From positions 1-41,342 of the forward strand of contig CAKTOT010000007.1 of the NCBI GenBank assembly GCA_934590135.1: 41,342 nt of DNA, given 5' to 3'. The stretch's first letter is position 1, and each line of letters starts with the position of its first letter. The notes under the pieces were generated by a model. The model saw only the letters and a list, made by a program, of their open reading frames with translations, did not search any database and was not told where the DNA came from. This document shows, piece by piece, positions 18,195-26,422 of this stretch. Position numbers and translations under genes: made by a program. Origin of the DNA: an uncultured Muribaculaceae bacterium. GTDB taxonomy: Bacteria; Bacteroidota; Bacteroidia; Bacteroidales; Muribaculaceae.

Positions 18195-18202
18195 TATTTT
18201 TG
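18195..18202 (+). promoter_or_regulatory. -7 element (TATTTTTG) for the putrescine unit
   Basis: TATTTTTG matches TAnnTTTG and lies 27 bases before the ATG at 18230. An upstream in-frame TTG at 18200 falls inside this element, which argues against that start. No TTTG at -33 is visible. Confidence 0.45.
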
Positions 18203-18229
18203 AAGTCTAAACAGACCTATACACTGATT

Positions 18230-18466
18230 ATGGACAAAGATATAACCGAATACTTCGTTTCCCTAATCGAATCGAGCGGTGCAATTGACGTAGCCGAAGC
18301 CGAGTTCAAGCGTATAGTTGCTGACGATGACGAACTACGCGAGCTTTACCGTCAATGGTGTGCAGATATGGGCACCAGCGAGCGTCACGGCTTCTCTGAC
18401 TTTGCGGCCGAGTATATGGAAAATAGGGAAGAAATCTGGAACACCCTCAACGATTATGACGAATAA
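18230..18466 (+). CDS. Small acidic protein upstream of agmatine deiminase, unrecognised
   Basis: A 78-residue, strongly acidic, soluble protein without signal peptide or membrane segment. It appears mostly helical, with acidic runs (DDDELRELYRQW, NREEIWNTLNDYDE). I do not recognise a family. Its stop overlaps the aguA start by 11 bases, which suggests translational coupling and a shared promoter at 18195. The length and codon pattern look like a real gene. A role linked to agmatine metabolism is only an inference from position. Confidence 0.7.
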   Translation: MDKDITEYFVSLIESSGAIDVAEAEFKRIVADDDELRELYRQWCADMGTSERHGFSDFAAEYMENREEIWNTLNDYDE

Positions 18467-19520
18467 CTACACATTACCGGCCGAATGGTATCCTACCGAC
18501 GGCATATTGCTTTCCTGGCCGCATAAAGATACTGATTGGGAATACATGCTAAACCAAATCGAGCAATGCTATATCGACTTGGTAAGGGCAATCTCGCCTT
18601 ATGCTCCTATCATTATCATCGGGCCGGATATTGATAAAATCAAAAATTGTCTTCGATCAGCCCGAATAAAACAGATAAATCCAATACGATTATACCACGT
18701 GCCCACCAACGACACATGGATACGTGATTATGGAATCATTACAACGTTGGACAGCAACGGGAAGCCCATATACAACGACTTCTGTTTCAATGGCTGGGGG
18801 CTAAAGTTTGCAGCCGATAAGGACAACTTGGTCAATAGTGCACTATTCAATGCCGGAATAATAGACTCCGGTCCATACCGTTCGCGAAAACATTTTGTAC
18901 TTGAAGGCGGCAGTATAGACAGCGATGGATCGGGAACAATTTTAACCACTTCCCAATGCCTGCTTTCGCCAAACCGTAACGGCTATAGCGATCGCGAATC
19001 GGCAGAATTCATGTTACGAGAATTTCTCGGAGCAAAACGCGTTCTTTGGCTGGACCACGGATTTCTCTGCGGAGACGATACCGATAGCCACATAGACACT
19101 CTTGCTCGCTTCGCTTCACCCGAAACAATACTATATGTAAAGTGTGATGACCCTGACGACACACATTACAGCGAATTGTCTGCCATGGAAGAAGAGCTGC
19201 GTCAACTGCGCCGGGCTGACGGGGAGCCCTACAACCTCATGGGTCTACCTATGCCCTACCCGATATATGATTCGGATACTCAAGAGAGGTTGCCGGCGAC
19301 CTATGCCAACTTTCTCATCATAGGTGACCGAGCCGTCATTGTGCCCACATATGGTCAGCCGGAAAAGGACGCCAAAGCGCTCAGCCTCATTAGCCGCACA
19401 TTTCCCCGACACAAAATTGTCGGCGTAGATGCCACCGCCTTGATACAACAGCATGGGAGTATTCATTGCGCCACGATGCAAATACCGCTTAATGCGCTCA
19501 CGCTTTTGCCGCAAACTTAA
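18456..19520 (+). CDS. aguA: Agmatine deiminase
   Basis: This enzyme converts agmatine to N-carbamoylputrescine and ammonia, the second step of the arginine decarboxylase route to putrescine. It has 354 residues, normal for the family. Family features of the pentein fold: PAEWYPTDGILLSWPH at the start, NDTWIRDYG (Asp of the substrate site), FNGWGLKF, ...LEGGSIDSDGSG (Glu), GDDTDSHIDTLARF (catalytic His), and the catalytic Cys in GSIHCATMQIP (C338). I chose the ATG at 18456, where the family's usual N-terminus begins; the frame extends upstream to 18318 but that part is a shadow of the small acidic gene. The next gene, aguB, catalyses the following step and begins 32 bases later. Confidence 0.95.
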   Translation: MTNNYTLPAEWYPTDGILLSWPHKDTDWEYMLNQIEQCYIDLVRAISPYAPIIIIGPDIDKIKNCLRSARIKQINPIRLYHVPTNDTWIRDYGIITTLDSNGKPIYNDFCFNGWGLKFAADKDNLVNSALFNAGIIDSGPYRSRKHFVLEGGSIDSDGSGTILTTSQCLLSPNRNGYSDRESAEFMLREFLGAKRVLWLDHGFLCGDDTDSHIDTLARFASPETILYVKCDDPDDTHYSELSAMEEELRQLRRADGEPYNLMGLPMPYPIYDSDTQERLPATYANFLIIGDRAVIVPTYGQPEKDAKALSLISRTFPRHKIVGVDATALIQQHGSIHCATMQIPLNALTLLPQT

Positions 19521-19552
19521 AGCATTCATATACATACAATAGCCAAAACCCA

Positions 19553-20440
19553 ATGACACGCATCATACCCACAGCCATCATACAGCAGCACAATACAGCC
19601 GACATTGCAGGCAATCGAGCCAGACTGTTTGCCAAAATACGCCTGGCCGCCGCCTCCGGCGCACACCTCATCGTCAACCAAGAGCTGCATGACAGCCTAT
19701 ACTTTTGCCAAACAGAGGATGTCAATGCCTTTGACCTGGCAGCGCCTATCCCATCGGCAATTACCGAAGCATATGCATCACTGGCTGCAGAGACACATAC
19801 AGTCATAGTCACCTCACTATTCGAGCGTCGAGCTCCGGGATTATACCACAATACAGCTGTCGTATTCGATGCAGACGGCAGCATCGCTGGACGCTATCGC
19901 AAGATGCATATTCCGGACGATCCCGCGTACTACGAAAAGTTCTATTTCACCCCCGGAGACCTCGGCTTCGAGCCCATAGACACCTCCGTCGGAAGACTTG
20001 GTGTACTCGTCTGCTGGGATCAATGGTATCCGGAAGCAGCGCGTATGATGGCGTTACGCGGCGCCGAAATCCTCATATATCCTACCGCTATAGGATGGGA
20101 AAGCAGCGATACCGCAGACGAAAAGGCCCGTCAACGCGATGCATGGACAACCGTGCAACGCGGACATGCAATAGCCAACGGACTTCCGGTTGTGGCGGTC
20201 AATCGCGTCGGACATGAGCCGGACCCCTCGAACGCGACAAATGGTATAACATTCTGGGGCAGCAGCTTTGTATGCGGACCTCAAGGCGAATTCCTATTCC
20301 GCGCTCCGGATAATGCCGAGGCCGAAGCCATCATCGACATCAATATGCAACGTAGCGAAAACGTCCGTCGCTGGTGGCCGTTCTTGCGCGACAGACGCAT
20401 CGATAAATACATCGGTATTACAAGCCGCTACATAGACTGA
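19553..20440 (+). CDS. aguB: N-carbamoylputrescine amidase
   Basis: A nitrilase-superfamily enzyme that hydrolyses N-carbamoylputrescine to putrescine, CO2 and ammonia. The 295-residue length is typical. The Glu-Lys-Cys catalytic triad is visible: E44 in NQELHDSLYFC, K117 in YRKMHIPDD, and C154 in LVCWDQWYPE. The segment YYEKFYFTPGD and the end MQRSENVRRWWPFLRDRR are also characteristic of plant and bacterial AguB. It forms a functional pair with aguA just upstream (32-base gap). Arginine decarboxylase, which would supply agmatine, is not in this window. Confidence 0.95.
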   Translation: MTRIIPTAIIQQHNTADIAGNRARLFAKIRLAAASGAHLIVNQELHDSLYFCQTEDVNAFDLAAPIPSAITEAYASLAAETHTVIVTSLFERRAPGLYHNTAVVFDADGSIAGRYRKMHIPDDPAYYEKFYFTPGDLGFEPIDTSVGRLGVLVCWDQWYPEAARMMALRGAEILIYPTAIGWESSDTADEKARQRDAWTTVQRGHAIANGLPVVAVNRVGHEPDPSNATNGITFWGSSFVCGPQGEFLFRAPDNAEAEAIIDINMQRSENVRRWWPFLRDRRIDKYIGITSRYID

Positions 20441-20518
20441 CTTATCAGTTACCACAGCGATAAGGTAAATAATCAAGACATCTAATCACATAACCACGTA
20501 CACAAAACAAACAGAGAT

Positions 20519-20800
20519 ATGCAGCAAGAAAACAACGAAGAATTCGAACGTTATCGTCAGCAAATGCACGGCAACGATGAAGACAACGAACAAAGGCAAG
20601 GCGCCGGCCATATTATGCGACTAATCTACACAATCTTTATGGTCGTTATATATATTGGTATGGGTATACTACTGCTGATCAACTTCTTTGACTGGGCGCC
20701 CCAATATACATGGCCTCGGGACATCGTAGGTGTCGTGCTGATTATCTATGGTATTTGGCGTGCCTATCGTCACTATGCAGGCATCGGAAGCCGCTTATAA
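20519..20800 (+). CDS. Small membrane protein with two transmembrane helices
   Basis: A 93-residue protein. The N-terminal 30 residues are polar and rich in Glu, Gln, Asn and Asp, probably cytoplasmic. Two membrane helices follow, at about residues 34-56 and 64-82, with a short loop containing FDWAPQYTWPRD. The tail is short and basic. I do not recognise a named family. It is 24 bases upstream of the PstS-like lipoprotein gene and so probably belongs to that unit, where it could be a membrane partner. In other Bacteroidales that I recall, ExbB/ExbD/TonB-type genes precede the PstS-like gene, but this protein does not look like an ExbD. Confidence 0.75.
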   Translation: MQQENNEEFERYRQQMHGNDEDNEQRQGAGHIMRLIYTIFMVVIYIGMGILLLINFFDWAPQYTWPRDIVGVVLIIYGIWRAYRHYAGIGSRL

Positions 20801-20824
20801 ACATAACACACAAACACAAACAAT

Positions 20825-21811
20825 ATGCGTATCAAAACATTATCTTTAGCCATTGCATCGTTGTGCATGGCTTTGGCGTTTGACTCATGCGACCATAAAC
20901 AGCCGTCAAAAATTATGACGATGCTCTGTGATGATTCGTTTGAGAACATAATGGAAGAGGAAATAGACATCTTCGAGTACGCCTATCTAAAACAACAATA
21001 CCATGTGCTCACCCGCTACGTGACACAGAAAGACGCTTTAGACTCTTTGTTCGCCGGCAGTATACATACCATTGTAGTAGGCCGCGACTTGACTAAGAAC
21101 GAACGCGAGGCACTAAAAGATAAGTATCCCAATCTTCGAAGCATGAAAATTGCCGTGGACGCCGTGGCTCTGATTGTCAATCCGTCCAATCCTATAGATC
21201 AACTCAGCATGAAAGAAATTGGAGAGATACTATCCGGATCGACGACAAATTGGAGTCAGTTGCAGCCTGGAGCGCCGGACAAGCGCATACGCGTATACTT
21301 CGATTCGGAAGGCTCAGGCCTTGCAATGTATATGCGCGATTCGTTGCTCAACGGTCGCCCCATGGGACCGCTGGTTCATGCCGCCGGAAGCATTGACAGC
21401 GTGCTTACATTGGTTCAAAACGATCCGACAGCTATGGGCGTCATTGGCGTAAGCCACCTCACCAAAGATCTAACGCTTGACAACCTCACCACCGAAGAGC
21501 GCGCACAGCGTCTTGTAGGCGATACATTGGCGGTCAACGGTGAAGATATCAACAATCGTATGGATCGTTCCGGTGTCAAAACTCTTGGAGTTATGCGCTA
21601 CGAAGCCATACCATACAAGCCTTACCAGCAGTATATTTACGATGGAAGTTATCCTCTGACACGTCCGATGTATATGATTACCACCGCTTCGCCTGCCGGT
21701 GTTGGAGGCAAGTTCTATGCTTTTGTGACCGGAGTTGACGGACAACGTATAATCATGAAAACAGGCATATTGCCAGCGCGTATGCAAGTTACGGTCGTTG
21801 AGCTTCAGTAG
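20825..21811 (+). CDS. PstS-like substrate-binding lipoprotein
   Basis: A 328-residue periplasmic protein with a lipoprotein signal peptide; the likely lipidated Cys is in FDSC (residue 22). The body has the type II periplasmic-binding fold pattern of PstS-family proteins: residues about 95-125 read ...AVDAVALIVNPSNPIDQLSMKEIGEILSG in pieces typical of the family, followed by NWSQL, then YFDSEGSG where PstS has its phosphate-binding SGT loop. Thr of SGT is not present, so phosphate as ligand is uncertain. No ABC transporter permease or ATPase genes are adjacent, which suggests a role outside classical phosphate uptake. A TPR protein gene follows after 255 bases. Confidence 0.8.
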   Translation: MRIKTLSLAIASLCMALAFDSCDHKQPSKIMTMLCDDSFENIMEEEIDIFEYAYLKQQYHVLTRYVTQKDALDSLFAGSIHTIVVGRDLTKNEREALKDKYPNLRSMKIAVDAVALIVNPSNPIDQLSMKEIGEILSGSTTNWSQLQPGAPDKRIRVYFDSEGSGLAMYMRDSLLNGRPMGPLVHAAGSIDSVLTLVQNDPTAMGVIGVSHLTKDLTLDNLTTEERAQRLVGDTLAVNGEDINNRMDRSGVKTLGVMRYEAIPYKPYQQYIYDGSYPLTRPMYMITTASPAGVGGKFYAFVTGVDGQRIIMKTGILPARMQVTVVELQ

Positions 21812-21888
21812 CTACCGCATACCCTTCCCTACAACTTTATGCTCGCTTATGCGGCATTAGGACAACGGTATAAACACGACAAATAAGA

Positions 21889-21946
21889 CAATGGCGATCC
21901 GAAAACGGCGCTTAACATAGATTAACGCCAAATCAGGTCGCCATTG
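21889..21946 (+). repeat. Nested inverted repeat between PstS-like and TPR genes
   Basis: Outer arms CAATGGCGA (21889-21897) and TCGCCATTG (21938-21946) match perfectly over 9 bp. Inner arms GGCGCTTAA (21907-21915) and TTAACGCC (21922-21929) pair with one bulged C. There is no T-run after it. It could be an mRNA structure, a terminator needing Rho, or a regulator binding site. Confidence 0.6.
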
Positions 21947-22066
21947 AGCTATATTACACGATAAATGTGTAACTTTACACAAATTTAAGCCGAATAAACA
22001 CATACAAGCTTATAACACACAGAGAATAAACAATAAATTAACCACACATATCTAAGTTTTTATAGT

Positions 22067-23686
22067 ATGAAAGCTAAGCTTATCTCCGCGTTGCTGCTAT
22101 GCGCTGCCATAAGCGCCTCGGCACAGGGCTACAAGGACGGCGTAGAATACTACAAAGCCGGCCAGTATGATAACGCCATCACCATCCTCGATCGCAACCT
22201 CTCCGATGCGAGCACAAACAAAGCCATGGCATACTACTACCTCGGCCAATCGTATCTCGCCAAAAACGACAAAACCAAAGCTAAAGACTACTTTGATAAA
22301 GGTCTTGCTGCCAATCCCGAATGTGGTTACAACTACATCGGCATAGGCGCCCTTGATCTTTTGGCCGGCAACGAAAGTGCAGCTAAAGACAACTTCAAAA
22401 AAGCTCAATCCCACGAAAAGAAAAATGCCGAAGTGCTTGTAGATATAGTTCGTGCATACTACAAGGCCGACCCAGTGAAGTACGCAAAAGAGGTTGAAGA
22501 ATACCTCAAAAAAGCGTACAAGACTTCGAAGAACAACGAACCGGCTATATACATCTTCGAAGGAGACCGCCTCGCAGCAGCCAAGGATTGGAACAAGGCT
22601 GCCACTATGTACGAGCAGGCCATATACTTCGATGGAGACAATCCCGAAGGTTATGTAAAATACGCTAACGTCTACTTCAACACCGATGGTGGCAAGCGCT
22701 TTGCGATACAGAAATTGATCGAGTTACTGAAAAAGAATCCAAACTCGGCATTAGGTCAGCGCGAGCTCGCCGAAAAATTCTACGAAGACGGACAATGGAC
22801 AGAGGCTGCAAAGCAATATGGCCAGTATATAGCTAACCCCAACCACTTCCCTGAAGACAAGGCTCGCTACGCAGTGCTCCTCTTCACCGGCAACAACTAC
22901 CAAAAAGCTCTTGATATCGCAACTGAAGTTCTCAAAGACAAGCCCGGCGATATCACCCTGCAACGCATAGTCGTTCGCTCACTTGACGCACTCAACCGCG
23001 ACAACGAAGCACTACAAGAGACTCAAAAGTACTTCGAGAACGCCGCCAATGCAAATAAGTTCAACGCCGCAGACTATAAGTTCTACGCTGCTCTTTTGAC
23101 AAAAGCCGACCAAGACTCTCTCGCAGTCGAAGTTCTTCAGAAAGGTGCACAGGCTTTTCCCGAAGACGGAAGCATTCTCAAATCCTTATCGGATACTTAC
23201 TGGGCCAAGAAAGAATACAAACTTTCGGCCGAATACTACACCAAGTATCTGGCCGGCGCCAAAGACCCGCAACGTAACGAATACTACACTGCAGCCAAAC
23301 GTCTTTGGGCCGTGTCCACTCTCAGTGATGACGACACCCCAGAAGAACGCGCACAACAGGCTCAGCAAGGTCTTGACTATATGGACAAAGTTCTCGCCGG
23401 TATCCAGCCCGAGCCCACATATCTGCGTTGGAAAGCACTGCTTTACACCGCGAAAAACGGCAACAAGCCCGATGAGAACACCGTAAAGACATACGAGGAA
23501 ATCATAAGTATCCTCAATCAAGACCCGGCAAACGCCGATCCCTCAAACAAGGACAACTATCTTGACTACTATGTTGAAGCATACCACGCCATTGCACAGT
23601 ATTACCTAATACAAAAGGATACGGCTGCCTTTGACGAAGCAAAAGCTCAAATGGACAAGTACAAGAATCTGGCAGGCACTAAGTAA
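22067..23686 (+). CDS. Exported tetratricopeptide-repeat protein
   Basis: A 539-residue protein with a cleavable signal peptide (residues 1-20, ending SASAQ), so it acts in the periplasm or at the outer membrane. The rest is built from TPR-type helical pairs. Clear repeats include EYYKAGQYDNAITILDR (about 28-44), YLGQSYLAKNDKTKAKDYF, AAAKDWNKAATMYEQAI, YEDGQWTEAAKQYGQYI and the LSDTYWAKKEYKLSAEYY region. The protein is rich in Lys, Ala and Tyr. TPR proteins act as scaffolds for protein assemblies; the partner here is unknown. It follows the PstS-like gene and, as I recall, this neighbour pair is conserved in Bacteroidales. A strong hairpin (23741-23778) ends the unit. Confidence 0.88.
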   Translation: MKAKLISALLLCAAISASAQGYKDGVEYYKAGQYDNAITILDRNLSDASTNKAMAYYYLGQSYLAKNDKTKAKDYFDKGLAANPECGYNYIGIGALDLLAGNESAAKDNFKKAQSHEKKNAEVLVDIVRAYYKADPVKYAKEVEEYLKKAYKTSKNNEPAIYIFEGDRLAAAKDWNKAATMYEQAIYFDGDNPEGYVKYANVYFNTDGGKRFAIQKLIELLKKNPNSALGQRELAEKFYEDGQWTEAAKQYGQYIANPNHFPEDKARYAVLLFTGNNYQKALDIATEVLKDKPGDITLQRIVVRSLDALNRDNEALQETQKYFENAANANKFNAADYKFYAALLTKADQDSLAVEVLQKGAQAFPEDGSILKSLSDTYWAKKEYKLSAEYYTKYLAGAKDPQRNEYYTAAKRLWAVSTLSDDDTPEERAQQAQQGLDYMDKVLAGIQPEPTYLRWKALLYTAKNGNKPDENTVKTYEEIISILNQDPANADPSNKDNYLDYYVEAYHAIAQYYLIQKDTAAFDEAKAQMDKYKNLAGTK

Positions 23687-23740
23687 TACAGATGTAGACA
23701 GACGAGAGCAAGTACACAACGACTTGCCGGAAATCACAAG

Positions 23741-23778
23741 AATGTGGGGCTTTGTCCTAAAGGACATCGCCCCACATT
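23741..23778 (+). terminator. Stem-loop terminator after the TPR gene
   Basis: AATGTGGGGC (23741-23750) pairs perfectly with GCCCCACATT (23769-23778). The inner TGTCC/GGACA pairs extend the stem around a TAAA-type loop. The following sequence is CATTTAATAT, only weakly T-rich. It lies 55 bases after the TPR gene's stop. Confidence 0.75.
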
Positions 23779-24039
23779 CATTTAATATACTCCAATTATT
23801 GAGAACGTCGCGCCACAATGTATGTATAGTATGATGTATGGCTAGTGTTTCATTCAGTGGGCAATGCATATAGTCCGGTGGCGGTAAGGCCAAGAATAAT
23901 AGTCCGAACCGTATTACGATAAGACAACATAAGACGCCCCATTGCACAACCATAAGCTTACAATCTGAAAAATACAAAAATTAGCAAGAAGACAGCACAA
24001 AAAAGGCGTTGCGACAGCCCGGCAAAAGCAGAAATTCAG

Positions 24040-24047
24040 TAATTTTG
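24040..24047 (+). promoter_or_regulatory. -7 element (TAATTTTG) for the RSH gene
   Basis: TAATTTTG followed by TATC, in a context like that at 13132-13139. It lies 135 bases before the ATG at 24182, implying a leader of about 125 bases. No -33 match. Confidence 0.45.
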
Positions 24048-24181
24048 TATCAACAATATAATAGATATATAGTCACGACAATTATGCACTCAATCTTCTG
24101 CACATTTGGTGCATATAGTCGTATCCAAGTATATGCGCTGTCATCCAAAGACACAGACATATAGATAAAACATATTTGATT

Positions 24182-26422
24182 ATGCGCCTGTCAAATTTAA
24201 CCGATATTTCGTCCGACATCATAAGCCCGGAAGAATTGGCCGACCTCTCCAAGGAGTTCGACAAGCTATCTCGGACTCTACAAGGCCGAGTGTCCGAAGA
24301 AGATACTGCGACGCTTGAGGACATTATCGCTCAATCCATTCTTTCCGGTAAGCTCAAACGAGACACCTTTGGATTGCACCCGCTAAGCCAAAGCATTGCC
24401 ACTACAAGGCTGTTATGTGACAGTCTTGGCGCCGACCGCGCCATTGCGGTAGCGATACTACTACACGAGATTGTTCATGACAAATGCATGTCTATCGAAG
24501 ATGTTCGATCTCGTTGGGGCGAAGACATCGCAACTATCGTGCGCTGTCTTCTCAAAACACGAGACCTCTATGCGACACATGCCGCAGCTATCGAAAGCGA
24601 GAATTTCAAACGTCTACTATTGACACTTGCCGAGGACATACGTGTCATCATCATCATGATTGTAGCGCGTGTCGTATTGATGCGATCAATCAACCACCAC
24701 CCCAATCAAGACGCCGTACGACAAGTGGCCATGGAGGCGGCTTACCTATACGCTCCTCTGGCTCATCGTCTCGGTCTTTATACACTCAAAAGCGAGCTTG
24801 AAGATCTTTCGCTGAAATATACCGACCGCGAAACATATACATCCATCGCCCATAAGCTAAATGAAACCAAAGCACGGCGTGATGCGTACATCAATGCCTT
24901 CATCGCCCCTGTCAAACAGAAGCTAACCGAGGCCGGGCTGCACTTTGACATCAAAGGCCGTACAAAAAGCATCTATTCCATCTGGAATAAGATGAAGAAG
25001 CAGAAAAACGACATAGAGCACATCTACGATCTTTTTGCGATACGCATCATACTGGACACACCGATCGAACGAGAGAAAGCCGAGTGCTGGCTCGCTTATT
25101 CGATAGTCACCGATATGTACCAGCCAAATCCCTCACGCACCAAAGACTGGATTTCTGTACCCAAGACAAATGGCTACGAATCACTTCACACCACGGTCTG
25201 TGGCCCCGACAACAGATTTGTAGAAGTACAGATACGTACCAGACGCATGGACGAAATTGCGGAGAAAGGGCTTGCCGCACATTGGCGATACAAAGGAATA
25301 AAGAGCGAAGGCAACCTTGATGCTTGGATGAAGAACGTCCGAGACATCCTTGAAACTGCCGAAAACGGTCCTTCAGAACTTATGAAGAATATGACCATGG
25401 ACGTCTACAATAAGGAGGTCTTTGTGTTTACTCCCAAAGGCGACTTATACAGACTGCCGCTGGGCGCTTCATTGCTTGATTTCGCATTCCACATACATAC
25501 ACGCCTAGGATGCCAATGCACCGGCGGTCGTGTCAATGGCAGCAATCGTAAGATTAACTACAAGTTGCAAAGCGGTGATACGGTGGAAGTGTTCACCTCG
25601 CCGCAACAACAGCCCAAACGCGATTGGTTGTCTTTTGTCGTCACATCCAAAGCTCGCAACAAGATACGCGTCACACTCAAGGAACAGCAAAACCGCGCCG
25701 CCGAACTGGGCAAAGAATTATTGCAACGTCGATTCAAGAACCGCAAAATCGAAATCGAGGAGAATATCTTGACACGTCTTATTCGAAAGCTTGGATTCAA
25801 AACTACCACAGACTTTTACAGCAGTCTCGGCGAAGAGCATACCGACATCAATGACGTCCTGGAGCAATACGAGACTATGCGAGACAAAGCCTCCGAAACA
25901 ACAGCACCGACGGTTAGCGCCGAAGAGTTTGTGCTACGCGAAAACGAAGATAACGCCACAAACGCCTCAGATGTCCTCGTTATCGGTCAAGGTATCGGCG
26001 TCAAAGGTATGAGTTACAAGATGGCACGTTGTTGCAATCCAATTTATGGCGATGATGTCTTCGGATTTATTTCGGCCGAAGGCTACATCAAGATACACCG
26101 CACAGACTGTCCTAACGCCGCCAATATACGGCAAAAATATCCATATCGTATCATTCGCACACGATGGAGCGGCCATTTTGACGGCCAGATGTCGGCTACG
26201 CTACGTATTTTGGGACAAGATGACATAGGTATCATCACCAATATAACATCCATTATCACAAAAGAACGCAACACTTCGCTACGAAATATCGCCGTAGACT
26301 CCAACGACGGGCTCTTCCAAGGATATGTCGTGGTCGGCGTTGGCGACACTGCGTCACTTAACAATCTTATCAAAAAAATCAAAACAGTCAAAGGAGTAAA
26401 AGATGTACAACGCAGCAAGTAA
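24182..26422 (+). CDS. RelA/SpoT homolog, (p)ppGpp synthetase with degenerate hydrolase domain
   Basis: A 746-residue long RSH protein of the stringent response. The N-terminal HD domain is recognisable (HPLSQS at H66, LLHEIVHD at 94-100) but decayed: the HD pair is H95-E96, and the later NDRLHNMR-type motif reads VARVVLMRS, so the metal-binding Asp is Ala162 and the Asn is Leu. The synthetase domain looks intact: GRTKSIYSIWNKM (259-271), YDLFAIR with D283, KDWISVPKTNGYESLH (321-336) and EVQIRT with E348. TGS (about 395-455, from VFVFTPKGDLYRLP), the Cys-Cys zinc-finger-like domain (ARCCNPIYGDDVFGF, about 612-626) and a C-terminal ACT domain follow. I infer a RelA-like, synthesis-only enzyme, with hydrolysis supplied elsewhere. 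The ATG at 24182 was chosen over an in-frame TTG two codons upstream. Confidence 0.92.
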   Translation: MRLSNLTDISSDIISPEELADLSKEFDKLSRTLQGRVSEEDTATLEDIIAQSILSGKLKRDTFGLHPLSQSIATTRLLCDSLGADRAIAVAILLHEIVHDKCMSIEDVRSRWGEDIATIVRCLLKTRDLYATHAAAIESENFKRLLLTLAEDIRVIIIMIVARVVLMRSINHHPNQDAVRQVAMEAAYLYAPLAHRLGLYTLKSELEDLSLKYTDRETYTSIAHKLNETKARRDAYINAFIAPVKQKLTEAGLHFDIKGRTKSIYSIWNKMKKQKNDIEHIYDLFAIRIILDTPIEREKAECWLAYSIVTDMYQPNPSRTKDWISVPKTNGYESLHTTVCGPDNRFVEVQIRTRRMDEIAEKGLAAHWRYKGIKSEGNLDAWMKNVRDILETAENGPSELMKNMTMDVYNKEVFVFTPKGDLYRLPLGASLLDFAFHIHTRLGCQCTGGRVNGSNRKINYKLQSGDTVEVFTSPQQQPKRDWLSFVVTSKARNKIRVTLKEQQNRAAELGKELLQRRFKNRKIEIEENILTRLIRKLGFKTTTDFYSSLGEEHTDINDVLEQYETMRDKASETTAPTVSAEEFVLRENEDNATNASDVLVIGQGIGVKGMSYKMARCCNPIYGDDVFGFISAEGYIKIHRTDCPNAANIRQKYPYRIIRTRWSGHFDGQMSATLRILGQDDIGIITNITSIITKERNTSLRNIAVDSNDGLFQGYVVVGVGDTASLNNLIKKIKTVKGVKDVQRSK

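Larger units (their letters stand above)
23687..24181. other. Intergenic region between TPR and RSH genes
   Basis: This 495-base gap holds the terminator at 23741-23778 and a -7 element at 24040-24047. The remaining sequence has no ORF of plausible coding character on either strand, and no repeat or tRNA-like structure that I can see. Confidence 0.6.
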
